Source: Thermoflexales bacterium (lineage in GTDB: Bacteria > Chloroflexota > Anaerolineae > J036 > Brachytrichaceae). From it: DNA of 53,560 nucleotides. Position 1 is the stretch's first letter. Every line of letters begins with the position of its first letter. Below, in pieces: positions 9,609-17,976 of the stretch. The notes under the pieces are model-generated. The model was not told the origin of the DNA and did not search any database. It saw only the letters and a program-made list of their open reading frames with translations. The stretch covers positions 1 through 53,560 of the forward strand of contig JAIBCK010000009.1 in assembly GCA_019694215.1 (NCBI GenBank), in the 5' to 3' direction. The position numbers and the translations under genes are program-made.

Positions 9609-9614
9609 TATAAT
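9609..9614 (+). promoter_or_regulatory. consensus -10 of RAYT gene
   Basis: A perfect TATAAT lies 11 nt before an in-frame TTG (9626) and 20 nt before the ATG at 9635. A weak Shine-Dalgarno leaves the start choice open. Confidence 0.5.
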
Positions 9615-9634
9615 GTTCACGCACATTGCGCACC

Positions 9635-10165
9635 ATGGACAATCGCGACGCCGACCACCATAGGCATTCCATTCGTTTGAAGGGCTACGACTATGCCCAG
9701 CCCGGCGCATACTTCATCACGATTTGCACCCACAATCGCGAACGCATATTTGGTGAGGTCGTTGACGTAGGCGTTCGTCTGAGCGAATACGGAGGCGTAG
9801 TCCGAGACGAATGGTTGCGCACAGCCTCCGTGCGCCGCGAGGTGATGCTGGATACCTTCATTATCATGCCCGACCACATGCATGCCATCGTCATGTTCCG
9901 CGACGAGGGCTTCGAGGCGTCCATGCCTTTGCCCCCCTCAACCGGCCTGCATCGTCGGCCCCGGTCATTGGCGACGTTGGTTTCGGGGTTCAAGGGCGCC
10001 GTGACATCGCGCATCAACACCGTGCGCGGGACGCCGTCGCAACCGGTTTGGCAACGCAATTACCATGAGCGGGTCATTCGCGATGAGGCCGCCTTGGCGA
10101 AAATGCGGGAATACATCGTGACAAATCCCGTGCGTTGGATGCATCGCCGCGACCCATCTCATTGA
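9635..10165 (+). CDS. REP-associated tyrosine transposase (RAYT, Y1_Tnp/IS200-like)
   Basis: This is a 176-aa single-domain HUH nuclease. Landmarks are 'YDYAQPGAYFITICTHNRE' near the N-terminus, the HUH-type pair H81/H83 in MPDHMHAIV, and the putative nucleophile Y143 in WQRNYHERVIR. RAYTs cut and join single-stranded REP DNA, and their targets usually carry a GTAG-type tetranucleotide at the stem foot. The gene sits inside a REP array with REP pairs on both sides and nothing resembling IS ends. That is the REPtron arrangement, where the transposase is host-maintained and disperses REPs rather than itself. The start is ATG 9635 or TTG 9626 (three more residues). All catalytic residues look intact. 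Confidence 0.92.
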   Translation: MDNRDADHHRHSIRLKGYDYAQPGAYFITICTHNRERIFGEVVDVGVRLSEYGGVVRDEWLRTASVRREVMLDTFIIMPDHMHAIVMFRDEGFEASMPLPPSTGLHRRPRSLATLVSGFKGAVTSRINTVRGTPSQPVWQRNYHERVIRDEAALAKMREYIVTNPVRWMHRRDPSH

Positions 10166-10184
10166 CGTGGCGTGTGCCGTACCC

Positions 10185-11668
10185 GTAGGGGCGCACGGAT
10201 GTGCGCCCCACGTAATGCGCGCCCAATCGGCGAATGCGTCGCATCCGCGCCCGTACCCCGCAACCCGCGCGGGCCGACACCGGGGCGCATGTCCATGCGC
10301 CCCTACGGCCTTGGCGATTGGCCCACCCCGCAATCCGGGACACGGGGAACACCGTACTCATGCGGGTGCACGGATGTGCGCCCCACGTAATGCACGTCCA
10401 ACCCGCGAACGCGTCGCATCCGCGCCTGTACCCGCGACCCGCGCGGGCGAACTCGGGGCGCATGTCCATGCGCCCCACGTAATGCACGTCCAACCCGCGC
10501 ACGCGCCCGTACCCCATGGCCCGCGTGGGCCGACACCGGGGCGCATGTCCATGCGCCCCTACGGCCTTGGCGATTGGCCCGCCCCGCAATCCGGGACACG
10601 GGGAACGCCGTACCCGTGCGGGCGCACGATGTGCGCCTCACGTAATGCACGCCCAATCGGCGAACGCGTCGCGTCCGCGCCTGTACCCGCGACCCGCGCG
10701 GGCCGACACCGGGGCGCATGTCCATGCGCCCCTACGGCCTTGGCGATTGGCCCACCCCGCAATCCGGGACACGGGGAACACCGTACTCATGCGGGTGCAC
10801 GGATGTGCGCCCCACGTAATGCACGTCCAACCCGCGAACGCGTCGCATCCGCGCCTGTACCCGCGACCCGCGCGGGCGAACTCGGGGCGCATGTCCATGC
10901 GCCCCACGTAATGCACGTCCAACCCGCGCACGCGCCCGTACCCCATGGCCCGCGTGGGCCGACACCGGGGCGCATGTCCATGCGCCCCTACGGCCTTGGC
11001 GATTGGCCCGCCCCGCAATCCGGGACACGGGGAACGCCGTACCCGTGCGGGCGCACGATGTGCGCCTCACGTAATGCACGCCCAATCGGCGAACGCGTCG
11101 CGTCCGCGCCTGTACCCGCGACCCGCGCGGGCCGACACCGGGGCGCATGTCCATGCGCCCCTACGGCCTTGGCGATTGGCCCACCCCGCAATCCGGGACA
11201 CGGGGAACACCGTACTCATGCGGGTGCACGGATGTGCGCCCCACGTAATGCACCCCGCCCAACCCGCGAACGCGCCCGTATCCCGCGACCCGCGCGGGCG
11301 AACTCGGGGCGCATGTCCATGCGCCCCTACGGCCTTGGCGATTGGCCCACCCCGCAATCCGGGACACGGGGAACACCGTACCCGTAGGGGCACACGGGTG
11401 TGCGCCCCCCGTAATGCACCCCGCCCAACCCGCGAACGCGCCTGTACCCGCGACCCGCGCGGGCGAACTCGGGGCGCATGTCCATGCGCCCCTACGGCCT
11501 TGGCGATTGGCCCGCCCCGCGATCCGGGGCCGGGGCACACCGTACCCGTAGGGGCGCACGATGTGCGCCTCACGTAATGCACGCCCAATCGGCGAACGCG
11601 TCGCGTCCGCGCCTGTACCCCACGACACGCACGGGTGAAATCGGGGCGCATGGACATGCGCCCCTACG
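10185..11668. repeat. REP/BIME hairpin array, right of RAYT
   Basis: The 1.5-kb gap between the RAYT gene and the PLP-enzyme gene is REP array throughout. It opens with a perfect P1 palindrome (10188-10209) whose GTAG starts 20 nt after the RAYT stop. It ends with a P2 variant (about 11643-11668) 12 nt from the end of the PLP gene. Over both array halves I count about 11 P1 and 15 P2 hairpins, some decayed. I see no real gene here; long open frames are translations of the repeat. Confidence 0.9.
10263..11120. repeat. exact tandem duplication, 2 x 429 bp
   Basis: Bases 10263-10691 are repeated as 10692-11120 with no difference that I can find. A third partial copy (about 130 bp) follows from 11121. 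Each 429-bp block holds several P1 and P2 hairpins. The perfect identity points to recent unequal recombination or replication slippage. Confidence 0.85.
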
Positions 11669-11680
11669 CGACGCTACACC

Positions 11681-12940
11681 CTACGCACAATGGGCAAGGG
11701 CCTGGGCGAGGTCGGCGATGAGGTCATCCGGATGCTCGATGCCAATGGACAACCGCACCATCGCATCCGTGATGCCCCCCTCGATGCGATCCTCGGGATC
11801 GACCTCGGCATGCGTCATCGTGGCGGGATGCTCGGCCAACGATTCATTGCCACCCAAGCTCACCGCCAGATGGAACAACTTGAGGTTATTCAGGAAGGCG
11901 AAGGCGGCCGCCTTGCCGCCCTTCAAGTCAATTGAGATCATGCTGCCGGCCCCGAGACACTGCCGGTCAAAGATCGCGCGCTGCTCATCACCCGCCGCGA
12001 GGTGGCCCAGGTAATACACCCGCTCGACCGCAGGATGCCGGGCCAGATAGTCGGCGACAACGCGCGCGCCGGCCTGCTGGGCCTCCATCCGCAACTTCAT
12101 CGTTTCGAGGCTGCGCGTGAGCATCCACGCCGTATGAGGACTGCACGTTGTTCCAAACATCGCCCGCATCAGCTTGACCTCATTGAGCAGCTCGACCGGG
12201 CCGGCACAGACCCCCGCCAGCAAGTCGCTGTGGCCACCGATGTATTTCGTGGCCGAGTACAGCGTCAGATCGGCGCCATGGTCGCTCGGGCGCTGAAAGA
12301 GCGGGCCGAGGAAGGTGTTGTCGATCGCCACCAGCGTCCGCCGGTCCGGCCGCGAGGTCTTGCGCGCGAGGGCGACGCACTCCCCGATGTCGGCCATCGC
12401 GTTGGTCGGATTGCTCGGCGTCTCGGCGTAGATCATGCGCAGGTGCTCGCTCACGCCCGGCTGGGCAAGCGCAGCCCGCAGCCCGGCGTTGCCATCCCGC
12501 AGGCGGAACCCCACCGGGCGGATGCCAAAGCGGGTCAGGATGTGCTTCAGGACGAAATCCGTGCAGCCGTAGCAGGGCTCGCTGAAGACGATGACATCGC
12601 CGGGATTGAGGAAGGCCATGAAGACGGCGGTGATCGCCGCCATCCCGCTGTCAAACACCGCGCACGCTTCGGAGCCATCCCACACCGCCATGCGTTTCTC
12701 GAACACCGCCAGGTTCGGATTGGTGTCGCGCCCGTAGATATACGTGTTCGAGAAATCCTCGTCCTCGCGCTTGGGCCGCAGGTTGTTGATGACCTGGCAG
12801 TACTGCTCGGCGTCCTCCACCCGCTTGAAGGCAAAGGTCGAGGTGAGGTAGATCGGCGGCTTGACGCTGCCGCTGGCCAGATGCGGGTCGTAGCCCAGAC
12901 GCATCATTTCGGACTCGGGATGGGGGTTGGTTTGGCTCAT
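11681..12940 (-). CDS. Cys/Met metabolism PLP-dependent enzyme (cystathionine gamma-synthase / methionine gamma-lyase family)
   Basis: This 419-aa, fold-type I enzyme has the Schiff-base lysine K232 in SATKYIGGHSD, the substrate loop segment YIYGRDTNPN and SGMAAITA for phosphate binding. Family members make cystathionine, sulfhydrylate O-acyl-homoserine or cleave methionine; sequence alone does not decide between them. A Shine-Dalgarno (ggag) precedes the ATG. The gene ends 12 nt from the last REP hairpin, which could stabilise its mRNA 3' end. hom, which makes the homoserine precursor, lies about 5 kb away on the same strand. Confidence 0.9.
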   Translation of the reverse strand: MSQTNPHPESEMMRLGYDPHLASGSVKPPIYLTSTFAFKRVEDAEQYCQVINNLRPKREDEDFSNTYIYGRDTNPNLAVFEKRMAVWDGSEACAVFDSGMAAITAVFMAFLNPGDVIVFSEPCYGCTDFVLKHILTRFGIRPVGFRLRDGNAGLRAALAQPGVSEHLRMIYAETPSNPTNAMADIGECVALARKTSRPDRRTLVAIDNTFLGPLFQRPSDHGADLTLYSATKYIGGHSDLLAGVCAGPVELLNEVKLMRAMFGTTCSPHTAWMLTRSLETMKLRMEAQQAGARVVADYLARHPAVERVYYLGHLAAGDEQRAIFDRQCLGAGSMISIDLKGGKAAAFAFLNNLKLFHLAVSLGGNESLAEHPATMTHAEVDPEDRIEGGITDAMVRLSIGIEHPDDLIADLAQALAHCA

Positions 12941-12986
12941 GGTTTCTCCGGGCTTCGCACAGCGGCAAAACCCAACACAAAGACTC

Positions 12987-14366
12987 CTACAACTGTCGGC
13001 CGGCAGCGACGACGGCCTGACCCGCCAGCACCACGCTGCCCGTGATCACGGACGGCTCACCGGTGCGCAGGACTTCATCGATCGCGGCCGTGAGAGAGTC
13101 GGCCACGCTCGCGCGTGCGCCGCGTTTGCGCGCCAGCTCGGCCAGCATCTCCGGCGGGCGGGCGCGGGGATGATCGGTCGCCACAAAGATCCAACGCACA
13201 GCGCGCAGACGCAGGGCGTTGATCATGCCCTCGGCGTCCTTGTCCGAAAAACAGCCAAAGATGATCGTCCAGCGCCGGCCGGGATACAGCTCGGCCAGGG
13301 TCATGGCCAGCTTGTTGATGCTGTCCACGTTGTGCGCACCGTCGGCGATCAGCGGCGGCTCGGCCCGCAGGATATCGAAGCGACCCGGCCACATCACCCG
13401 CCGCAGGCCTTCGCGTACGGCCTCGCGCGCGAGCGGCTCACCCCGCAGGCGCAGCGCGTCGAGCGTCGCCAGCACGGCGGTTGCGTTGTCGATCTGGTGC
13501 CGGCCGAGCAAGGGAATCTCATACCAGCCCTCGAACGGGCTGAGCTCGGGATGCTCCACACTGCGGATGCGCGAGACCTGCTTGACCTGAAAGCTTTGCG
13601 TGCGACGCTGGTCGCCGGGCGGGGGCGCGAGGCGCGCCTCCGGGTTGCGGTTGACCTCACTCTCTGCGGACAGCCCGCGCCAGTGATTGCCCAGCAGGAT
13701 GAGCGGGGCGCTGCGCTCGCGCGCGATGCGTTCGATGACCTGGGCGACTTCGAGCGGCTGGCTGAGGCTGATCACCGGCGTGTTCGTCTTGATGATGCCG
13801 GCCTTCTCAGCCGCGATTTGCGCCAGCGTGCTGCCCAGAATCGCCGTGTGATCGAGGCTGATCGACGCGATCACGCACGCGCGCGGGCTGATGACGTTCG
13901 TTGGATCCAAACGCCCGCCCAGGCCCACTTCGACCACCGCCCAGTCCACGCCGGCCTCGGCAAAGGCCAGGAAGGCCATTGCAGTAACGGCTTCAAAGAA
14001 CGACAGGATCTCGATGCCGGCCGTTTGCTGCGCCGCCTGCACGCGCGTCGCGAGGTCAGCGGCAGTCTCCGTGGCCACGACGGCGCCATCGATGCGGATG
14101 CGCTCGCGAAAGTCGATCAAGTGTGGCGAGGTGGTCAGCCCCACCCGCTGCCCGCTGGCGCGCAGGACCGAGTCCAGCATCGCGCAGATGCTGCCCTTGC
14201 CCTTCGTGCCAGCCACGTGGATGGACTTGAAGCGTTGTTCTGGATTACCGAGGGCGGCCAGCAGCGCGCGCATCCGGTCGAGCGGCGAGGCATCCGGGGT
14301 CGGGGACGCGGCAAGGCTGGGCAGGCCATACAGCCAGGCCTGTGCTTCGGGAAGGGTCAAGGCCAC
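12987..14366 (-). CDS. folC: folylpolyglutamate synthase / dihydrofolate synthase
   Basis: This 459-aa Mur-ligase-family enzyme adds glutamate to (dihydro)folates. Evidence: the ATP loop 'GTKGKGSICAMLDSVL', TSPHLIDFRERI, and 'VVEVGLGGRLDPTN', all diagnostic. The central Mur-ligase and C-terminal domains are complete. The start is the GTG at 14366 (MALTLPEAQAWLYGL): homology begins there, and a TATACT box ends 6 nt upstream, so the mRNA is probably leaderless. A longer open frame to 14627 runs antisense into purH and is not credible. It is divergent from purH. Confidence 0.93.
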   Translation of the reverse strand: MALTLPEAQAWLYGLPSLAASPTPDASPLDRMRALLAALGNPEQRFKSIHVAGTKGKGSICAMLDSVLRASGQRVGLTTSPHLIDFRERIRIDGAVVATETAADLATRVQAAQQTAGIEILSFFEAVTAMAFLAFAEAGVDWAVVEVGLGGRLDPTNVISPRACVIASISLDHTAILGSTLAQIAAEKAGIIKTNTPVISLSQPLEVAQVIERIARERSAPLILLGNHWRGLSAESEVNRNPEARLAPPPGDQRRTQSFQVKQVSRIRSVEHPELSPFEGWYEIPLLGRHQIDNATAVLATLDALRLRGEPLAREAVREGLRRVMWPGRFDILRAEPPLIADGAHNVDSINKLAMTLAELYPGRRWTIIFGCFSDKDAEGMINALRLRAVRWIFVATDHPRARPPEMLAELARKRGARASVADSLTAAIDEVLRTGEPSVITGSVVLAGQAVVAAGRQL

Positions 14367-14372
14367 GCGCGC

Positions 14373-14378
14373 AGTATA
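14373..14378 (-). promoter_or_regulatory. -10 of folC (leaderless)
   Basis: TATACT on the minus strand, with six nucleotides between it and the GTG start, so transcription should begin at or next to the start codon. Confidence 0.6.
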
Positions 14379-14408
14379 CCGAGCGGGCCAGTGGGCCGAT
14401 GCGTCGGC

Positions 14409-14414
14409 TATCAT
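14409..14414 (+). promoter_or_regulatory. -10 of purH
   Basis: TATCAT ends 10 nt before the purH ATG, giving a leader of only a few bases. The same TATCAT + 10 nt arrangement precedes the genes starting at 19949 and 21143. Confidence 0.5.
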
Positions 14415-14424
14415 CCTCAACGTC

Positions 14425-15954
14425 ATGATTGCGCTCCTTTCCGTCTCCGACAAGACCGGCCTCGTGGCCTTCGCGGGCGCGCTCTCCGCGCGCGGCATCT
14501 CGCTCATCGCCAGCGGCGGCACGGCGCGCGCCCTGCAGGGCGCCGGCCTTCCCGTGCGTCTGGTCGAGGAGGTCACCGGCTCCCCCGAGATTCTGGACGG
14601 GCGGGTCAAGACCCTGCACCCGGCCATTCACGCCGGGATTCTGGCCCGCGACGAGGCGGCTGACCGGGCCGACCTCGCGCGCGTCAGGGCCCCGCTGATC
14701 GACCTGGTCGTCGTGAACCTGTATCCCTTTGAGAAAACGGTTGCGCAACCGTATGTCACGCTGGCCGATGCCATCGAGATGATCGACATCGGCGGCTCGG
14801 CGCTGTTGCGCGCCGCGGCCAAGAACTACCAGCGCGTGGCCGTGGTGTGCGATCCGCACGACTACGAGCTCGTGCTGCGCGAAATCGACCAGCACGGCGC
14901 CGTGTCGCTGCAGACGCGCGAGGTGCTGGCGCTCAAGGCCTTCGCCCGGACCGCGGCGTATGACGCGGCAATCCGCGACACGCTGACCGGCACGCGCCCG
15001 ACCGGCGCGCTGGCCGAGACCCTTCCGCTGCGCCACGCCCAGCCCCTGCGCTACGGCGAGAACCCGCACCAGACCGCGGCGCTGTTCACGCTGGGAGATG
15101 GAGAACCCGGACCGTTGGGCGGCCGTCTGTTGCAGGGCAAGGAGCTGAGCTACAACAACCTGCTCGATCTGGATGCCGCCTGGCGCGCGGTCTGCCAGCA
15201 CCCTGGTCCCGCTGCCGTCGTGGTCAAGCACCTCAGCCCGTGCGGGATCGCGTGCGGGGCGGAGCTGCCGGCCGCCGCCGCTGCCGCCATCGCCGCCGAT
15301 GCGGTTTCTGCGTTTGGCGGGGTGCTGGCCTTCAATCGGGCGGTGGACGCCGCCACCGTTGAGGCGCTCGGCGAGTTGTACATCGAGGGCGTCGTCGCGC
15401 CGGCCTATGCGCCCGCTGCCCTGGCGGCGCTCAAGCGGCGCAAGGCCTGCCGCGTGGTCGAGGCGCCCAGCACCCGCTTGGATGGCTTTGAATATCGCTC
15501 CATCACCGGCGGCCTGCTGCGTCAGTCGGTGGACGCCGGCGACCCCGCGGATGCCGTGTGGCGCACGGTGACCCGGCGCGCGCCGAGCACTGAGGAGCAG
15601 GATGCGTTGGCCTTTGCCTGGCGTTGCGTCCAGCACGTCAAGAGCAACGCCATCGTCCTCGCCCGTCAGACCGCGCCCGGCCTCTTCGCCACGGTCGGGA
15701 TTGGCGGCGGGCAGCCAAATCGGGTGGACGGCGTGCGTTTGGCAATCGCGCGGGCAGGCGACCGGGCGCGTGGCGCAGTCATGGCCAGCGACGCCTTCTT
15801 CCCCTTCCCCGACAGCGTCGAGGTGGCCGCCGCAGCGGGCGTCACCGCCATCGTGCAGCCGGGCGGCAGCGTGCGGGACGCGGATGCCATCGCGGCCGCC
15901 GACCAGCACGGCCTGGCGATGACAGTCACGGGCGCGCGACACTTCCGGCACTAG
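14425..15954 (+). CDS. purH: bifunctional AICAR formyltransferase / IMP cyclohydrolase
   Basis: This 509-aa protein catalyses the last two steps of IMP synthesis. The N-terminal MGS-like cyclohydrolase domain contains 'SVSDKTGLVAFAGAL' and ASGGTARAL. The transformylase domain contains RYGENPHQTAAL, KHLSPCGIACG (family KHxNPCG, with Ser in place of Asn), SAFGG and 'QHVKSNAIV', and the chain ends TGARHFRH as expected. I chose the ATG at 14425 because homology begins there; the upstream open frame is antisense to folC. guaA, further down the pathway to GMP, lies 6.7 kb away. Confidence 0.96.
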   Translation: MIALLSVSDKTGLVAFAGALSARGISLIASGGTARALQGAGLPVRLVEEVTGSPEILDGRVKTLHPAIHAGILARDEAADRADLARVRAPLIDLVVVNLYPFEKTVAQPYVTLADAIEMIDIGGSALLRAAAKNYQRVAVVCDPHDYELVLREIDQHGAVSLQTREVLALKAFARTAAYDAAIRDTLTGTRPTGALAETLPLRHAQPLRYGENPHQTAALFTLGDGEPGPLGGRLLQGKELSYNNLLDLDAAWRAVCQHPGPAAVVVKHLSPCGIACGAELPAAAAAAIAADAVSAFGGVLAFNRAVDAATVEALGELYIEGVVAPAYAPAALAALKRRKACRVVEAPSTRLDGFEYRSITGGLLRQSVDAGDPADAVWRTVTRRAPSTEEQDALAFAWRCVQHVKSNAIVLARQTAPGLFATVGIGGGQPNRVDGVRLAIARAGDRARGAVMASDAFFPFPDSVEVAAAAGVTAIVQPGGSVRDADAIAAADQHGLAMTVTGARHFRH

Positions 15955-15995
15955 CGGCGCCGGCCTCGTCCGCGGAATTGACCAACGTACGACGT

Positions 15996-16487
15996 TCAGC
16001 GGCGCGCTGCCCCGGCGGTGACGCGGGACGCGAGCTGAACGGTGGAATTGTCGGCCGCAAACTGGAAGCGCCAGCGGGCGCCGCGCTCGCGCAGCGCACC
16101 CGGCAGCCAGTAGCGGCCGTCATCCCACATCCGCTCGAACGGCAGCGCCTGCACGGCCAGCCAGCACGGGTCGATCTCGTCGCTGGCCCGCGCCTGCGCA
16201 CCCGTCGGGAGCTCCGCCACAAAGACGCGCACCGGCATGCTCCAGGCCGGCCGCAGGGGGAAGCGGAAATCCAGATCGGCGCACCAGCGCAGCCGGCCCG
16301 GCTGCAGCGTGATCGCGACCTCCTCTGCCACCTCGCGCGCGGCCGCCACAGCGGGCGTCTCGCCGGCCTCGATCTTGCCGCCGATGCCGGTCAGCTTGCC
16401 CATGCCAAACCCGCGCCGCTTGAGGCCCATCAGGACCTCGCCCTCGCGCCGCACAAAACACAGGGTGTGGGTGGGTGAAAAATGCAC
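15996..16487 (-). CDS. NUDIX hydrolase, MTH1 / 8-oxo-dGTPase-like
   Basis: This 163-aa protein has a Nudix box starting GGKIEAGET and ending REVAEEVAI; the catalytic REVAEE core is intact but the usual last glycine is alanine. The preceding 'LMGLKRRGFGMGKLTGIGGK' closely resembles MTH1 (NUDT1), so nucleotide-pool cleansing of oxidised purine dNTPs is likely. The start is the GTG at 16487: homology begins there and a GATACT box lies 6 nt upstream. The longer frame to 16631 overlaps the divergent lipoprotein gene. Confidence 0.85.
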   Translation of the reverse strand: MHFSPTHTLCFVRREGEVLMGLKRRGFGMGKLTGIGGKIEAGETPAVAAAREVAEEVAITLQPGRLRWCADLDFRFPLRPAWSMPVRVFVAELPTGAQARASDEIDPCWLAVQALPFERMWDDGRYWLPGALRERGARWRFQFAADNSTVQLASRVTAGAARR

Positions 16488-16493
16488 GCGATC

Positions 16494-16513
16494 AGTATCG
16501 CATGCCGGATAAT
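16494..16513. promoter_or_regulatory. back-to-back leaderless promoters
   Basis: Minus-strand GATACT (16494-16499) serves the NUDIX gene and plus-strand GATAAT (16508-16513) serves the lipoprotein gene. Each ends exactly 6 nt before its start codon. The whole space between the two start codons is 32 nt. Confidence 0.6.
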
Positions 16514-16519
16514 GGCCGC

Positions 16520-17644
16520 ATGCGCCGCGCGATTGTCCTCTGGGCGGCCTGCGCCACACTGGCGCTTGCCGCGTGCCGCCCGCCCCTCCGCGTGGTCGTG
16601 ACCGAGCCACCGCCCGTCCCGACCGCCACACCGACCCCGACCACTTTCGACGCCGTCATTCGCGTCGCGCTGGGGGATGCGGGCACGGCCGAGGCCCGGG
16701 CGGGGCTCGAGGCCGTCCAGGCGGCGCTGAGCGCGGCCAACGCAGGGAACTTATGCAACGGGCGCGTGCGCGTCACCGCCACGGCGCTTTCTTTGCCGCG
16801 CGATGCGGAGGCACCCGGCGCACTGAACGCGGCGCGTGACGCGGCATTTAAGCTGGCCAAAGATGACACGACCTGGCTGCTGATCACCGATGCGGACAAC
16901 GGAATCGTGCGCGTGCTCCTGCCCGAGCTGGGCGTTGCCGCCGAACAGCCCATCCCCATCGTCGGACTGAGCGCCAGCGCCATCGGCTTCACGAAGCCCG
17001 CCGAGGCCGCGGAACCCGAGCTGTACTACCCCATTGGGCGCCCCAGCCTGCTCCGTTTTGCGCCGGATGAAGCCACCCGCGCCGCCGCCCTCGCGACATG
17101 GGCAGTGGCCAACGGCGTGCGCGAAGTGGCCGTCATCGAGGACGCCCGTCGGCCAGGCGCGACGGCGGCGGTCATCGCCGCCCTGGGCCCGCTCTCGGTC
17201 ACGATGCGTGGCGCGCCCACCCCGACCATGACGGCGACGATCACGCGAACCAACCCGGGGCTGGTCGTATATGCCGGCGAGCGCGCAACGGAGGCAGGTC
17301 AGCTGCTGGCCGGCCTGCGCGCGGCCGGCTACCGCGGGGCTTTTGCGGGCGGGGCGGCGCTCGGCGCGCCGGGGTTCGAAGTCGCTGCGGGTGCCGCGGC
17401 CGAGGGCGCGCTCATGGCCGAGGCGACCAGCACAACGGTCGAACGTATTTCTCAGGCGACGAAGCTGGCCGTCACGGCGCTGGGCAAGGTCTGCGCCGAT
17501 CCCAGCCGCGAGGCTTTTCGCAAGGCGTTGATGGCGAGCAAGGACGTGGGCGGGGTGAGTCTGAGCGCGATGGGCGATGTCAGTCCGCTCCCACTTCGCG
17601 TGCTGCGCCGAAGCAGCGGGGCGTGGGTGCCGGTGGCGCGGTGA
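16520..17644 (+). CDS. lipoprotein with periplasmic-binding-protein-like fold
   Basis: This 374-aa protein has a lipoprotein signal (MRRAIVLWAACATLALAAC, lipobox LAAC) and a short TPTPTP linker. The remainder resembles type 1 periplasmic binding / receptor-family ligand-binding proteins (Leu/Ile/Val-binding type): alternating Rossmann-like segments such as TTWLLITDADN, REVAVIEDARRPG and 'GLVVYAGERATEAGQLLAGL'. A surface-anchored sensor or binding protein is likely; no permease or ATPase is nearby and the ligand is unknown. The start at 16520 is set by the signal peptide and the GATAAT box 6 nt upstream. Confidence 0.75.
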   Translation: MRRAIVLWAACATLALAACRPPLRVVVTEPPPVPTATPTPTTFDAVIRVALGDAGTAEARAGLEAVQAALSAANAGNLCNGRVRVTATALSLPRDAEAPGALNAARDAAFKLAKDDTTWLLITDADNGIVRVLLPELGVAAEQPIPIVGLSASAIGFTKPAEAAEPELYYPIGRPSLLRFAPDEATRAAALATWAVANGVREVAVIEDARRPGATAAVIAALGPLSVTMRGAPTPTMTATITRTNPGLVVYAGERATEAGQLLAGLRAAGYRGAFAGGAALGAPGFEVAAGAAAEGALMAEATSTTVERISQATKLAVTALGKVCADPSREAFRKALMASKDVGGVSLSAMGDVSPLPLRVLRRSSGAWVPVAR

Positions 17645-17976
17645 GGGCGGGCTCGCGGATTACCGCGGACCGACGACGGGCGACGGAAGACCGACGCAGA
17701 AAAGGGCGGAATACCGCCGACGGCAGACCGCCGACCGCCGCCATACAGACACCCCTACCGCATGACGTGCGCGCATGCATGGACCGAAGGTGACCCCAGA
17801 CACTCCTTCGGTCACCTCCGTCCCTTCGTTCTTCTGTGAAGCAAGACGGCCGACGGCCGACCGCCGACCGCCGCCATGCAGACACCCCTAACGCATGACG
17901 GATGACGCATGACGTGCGCGCATGACGTGCGCGCACGACGTTCGCACATGACGTGCCCGCATGACGGGCGGCAGCC
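17645..17976 (-). repeat. heptameric intergenic repeat, copy 1 (minus orientation), two partial modules
   Basis: No gene is seen in this 332-nt gap. On the minus strand it has the modules found near 20.1 and 21.3 kb: clusters of CGTCATG heptamers, the segment GTTAGGGGTGTCTGCATGG, CNGTCNN heptamers, and CACAGAAGAACG. A second partial module (17660-17780) begins 'GGTAGGGGTGTCTGTATGG'. A hairpin pairs GACCGAAGG (17782-17790) with CCTTCGGTC (17805-17813) and may terminate converging transcripts of the lipoprotein and hom. Confidence 0.75.

Noticed and set aside
8924-9710. Repeat-rich open frames on both strands around the left array
   Set aside because: Same cause as above: stop-poor GC-rich REPs, with no homologous domain or ribosome site.
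10167-11387. 406-aa open frame rich in Arg/Pro/Ala with internal repeats
   Set aside because: It is the translation of the REP array. The repeats are non-coding palindromes, and equally long frames occur on the other strand and in shifted registers.
8876-11668. CRISPR array
   Set aside because: Repeats are hairpins of unequal spacing with recurring linkers, not constant repeats with unique spacers, and no cas gene is present.
17645-17976. tRNA or riboswitch in the larger intergenic gaps
   Set aside because: No TTCGA/TTCAA T-loop with acceptor pairing was seen, nor any purine, lysine or SAM aptamer landmark upstream of purH, guaA, lysA or the PLP enzyme. The gaps are explained by repeats.
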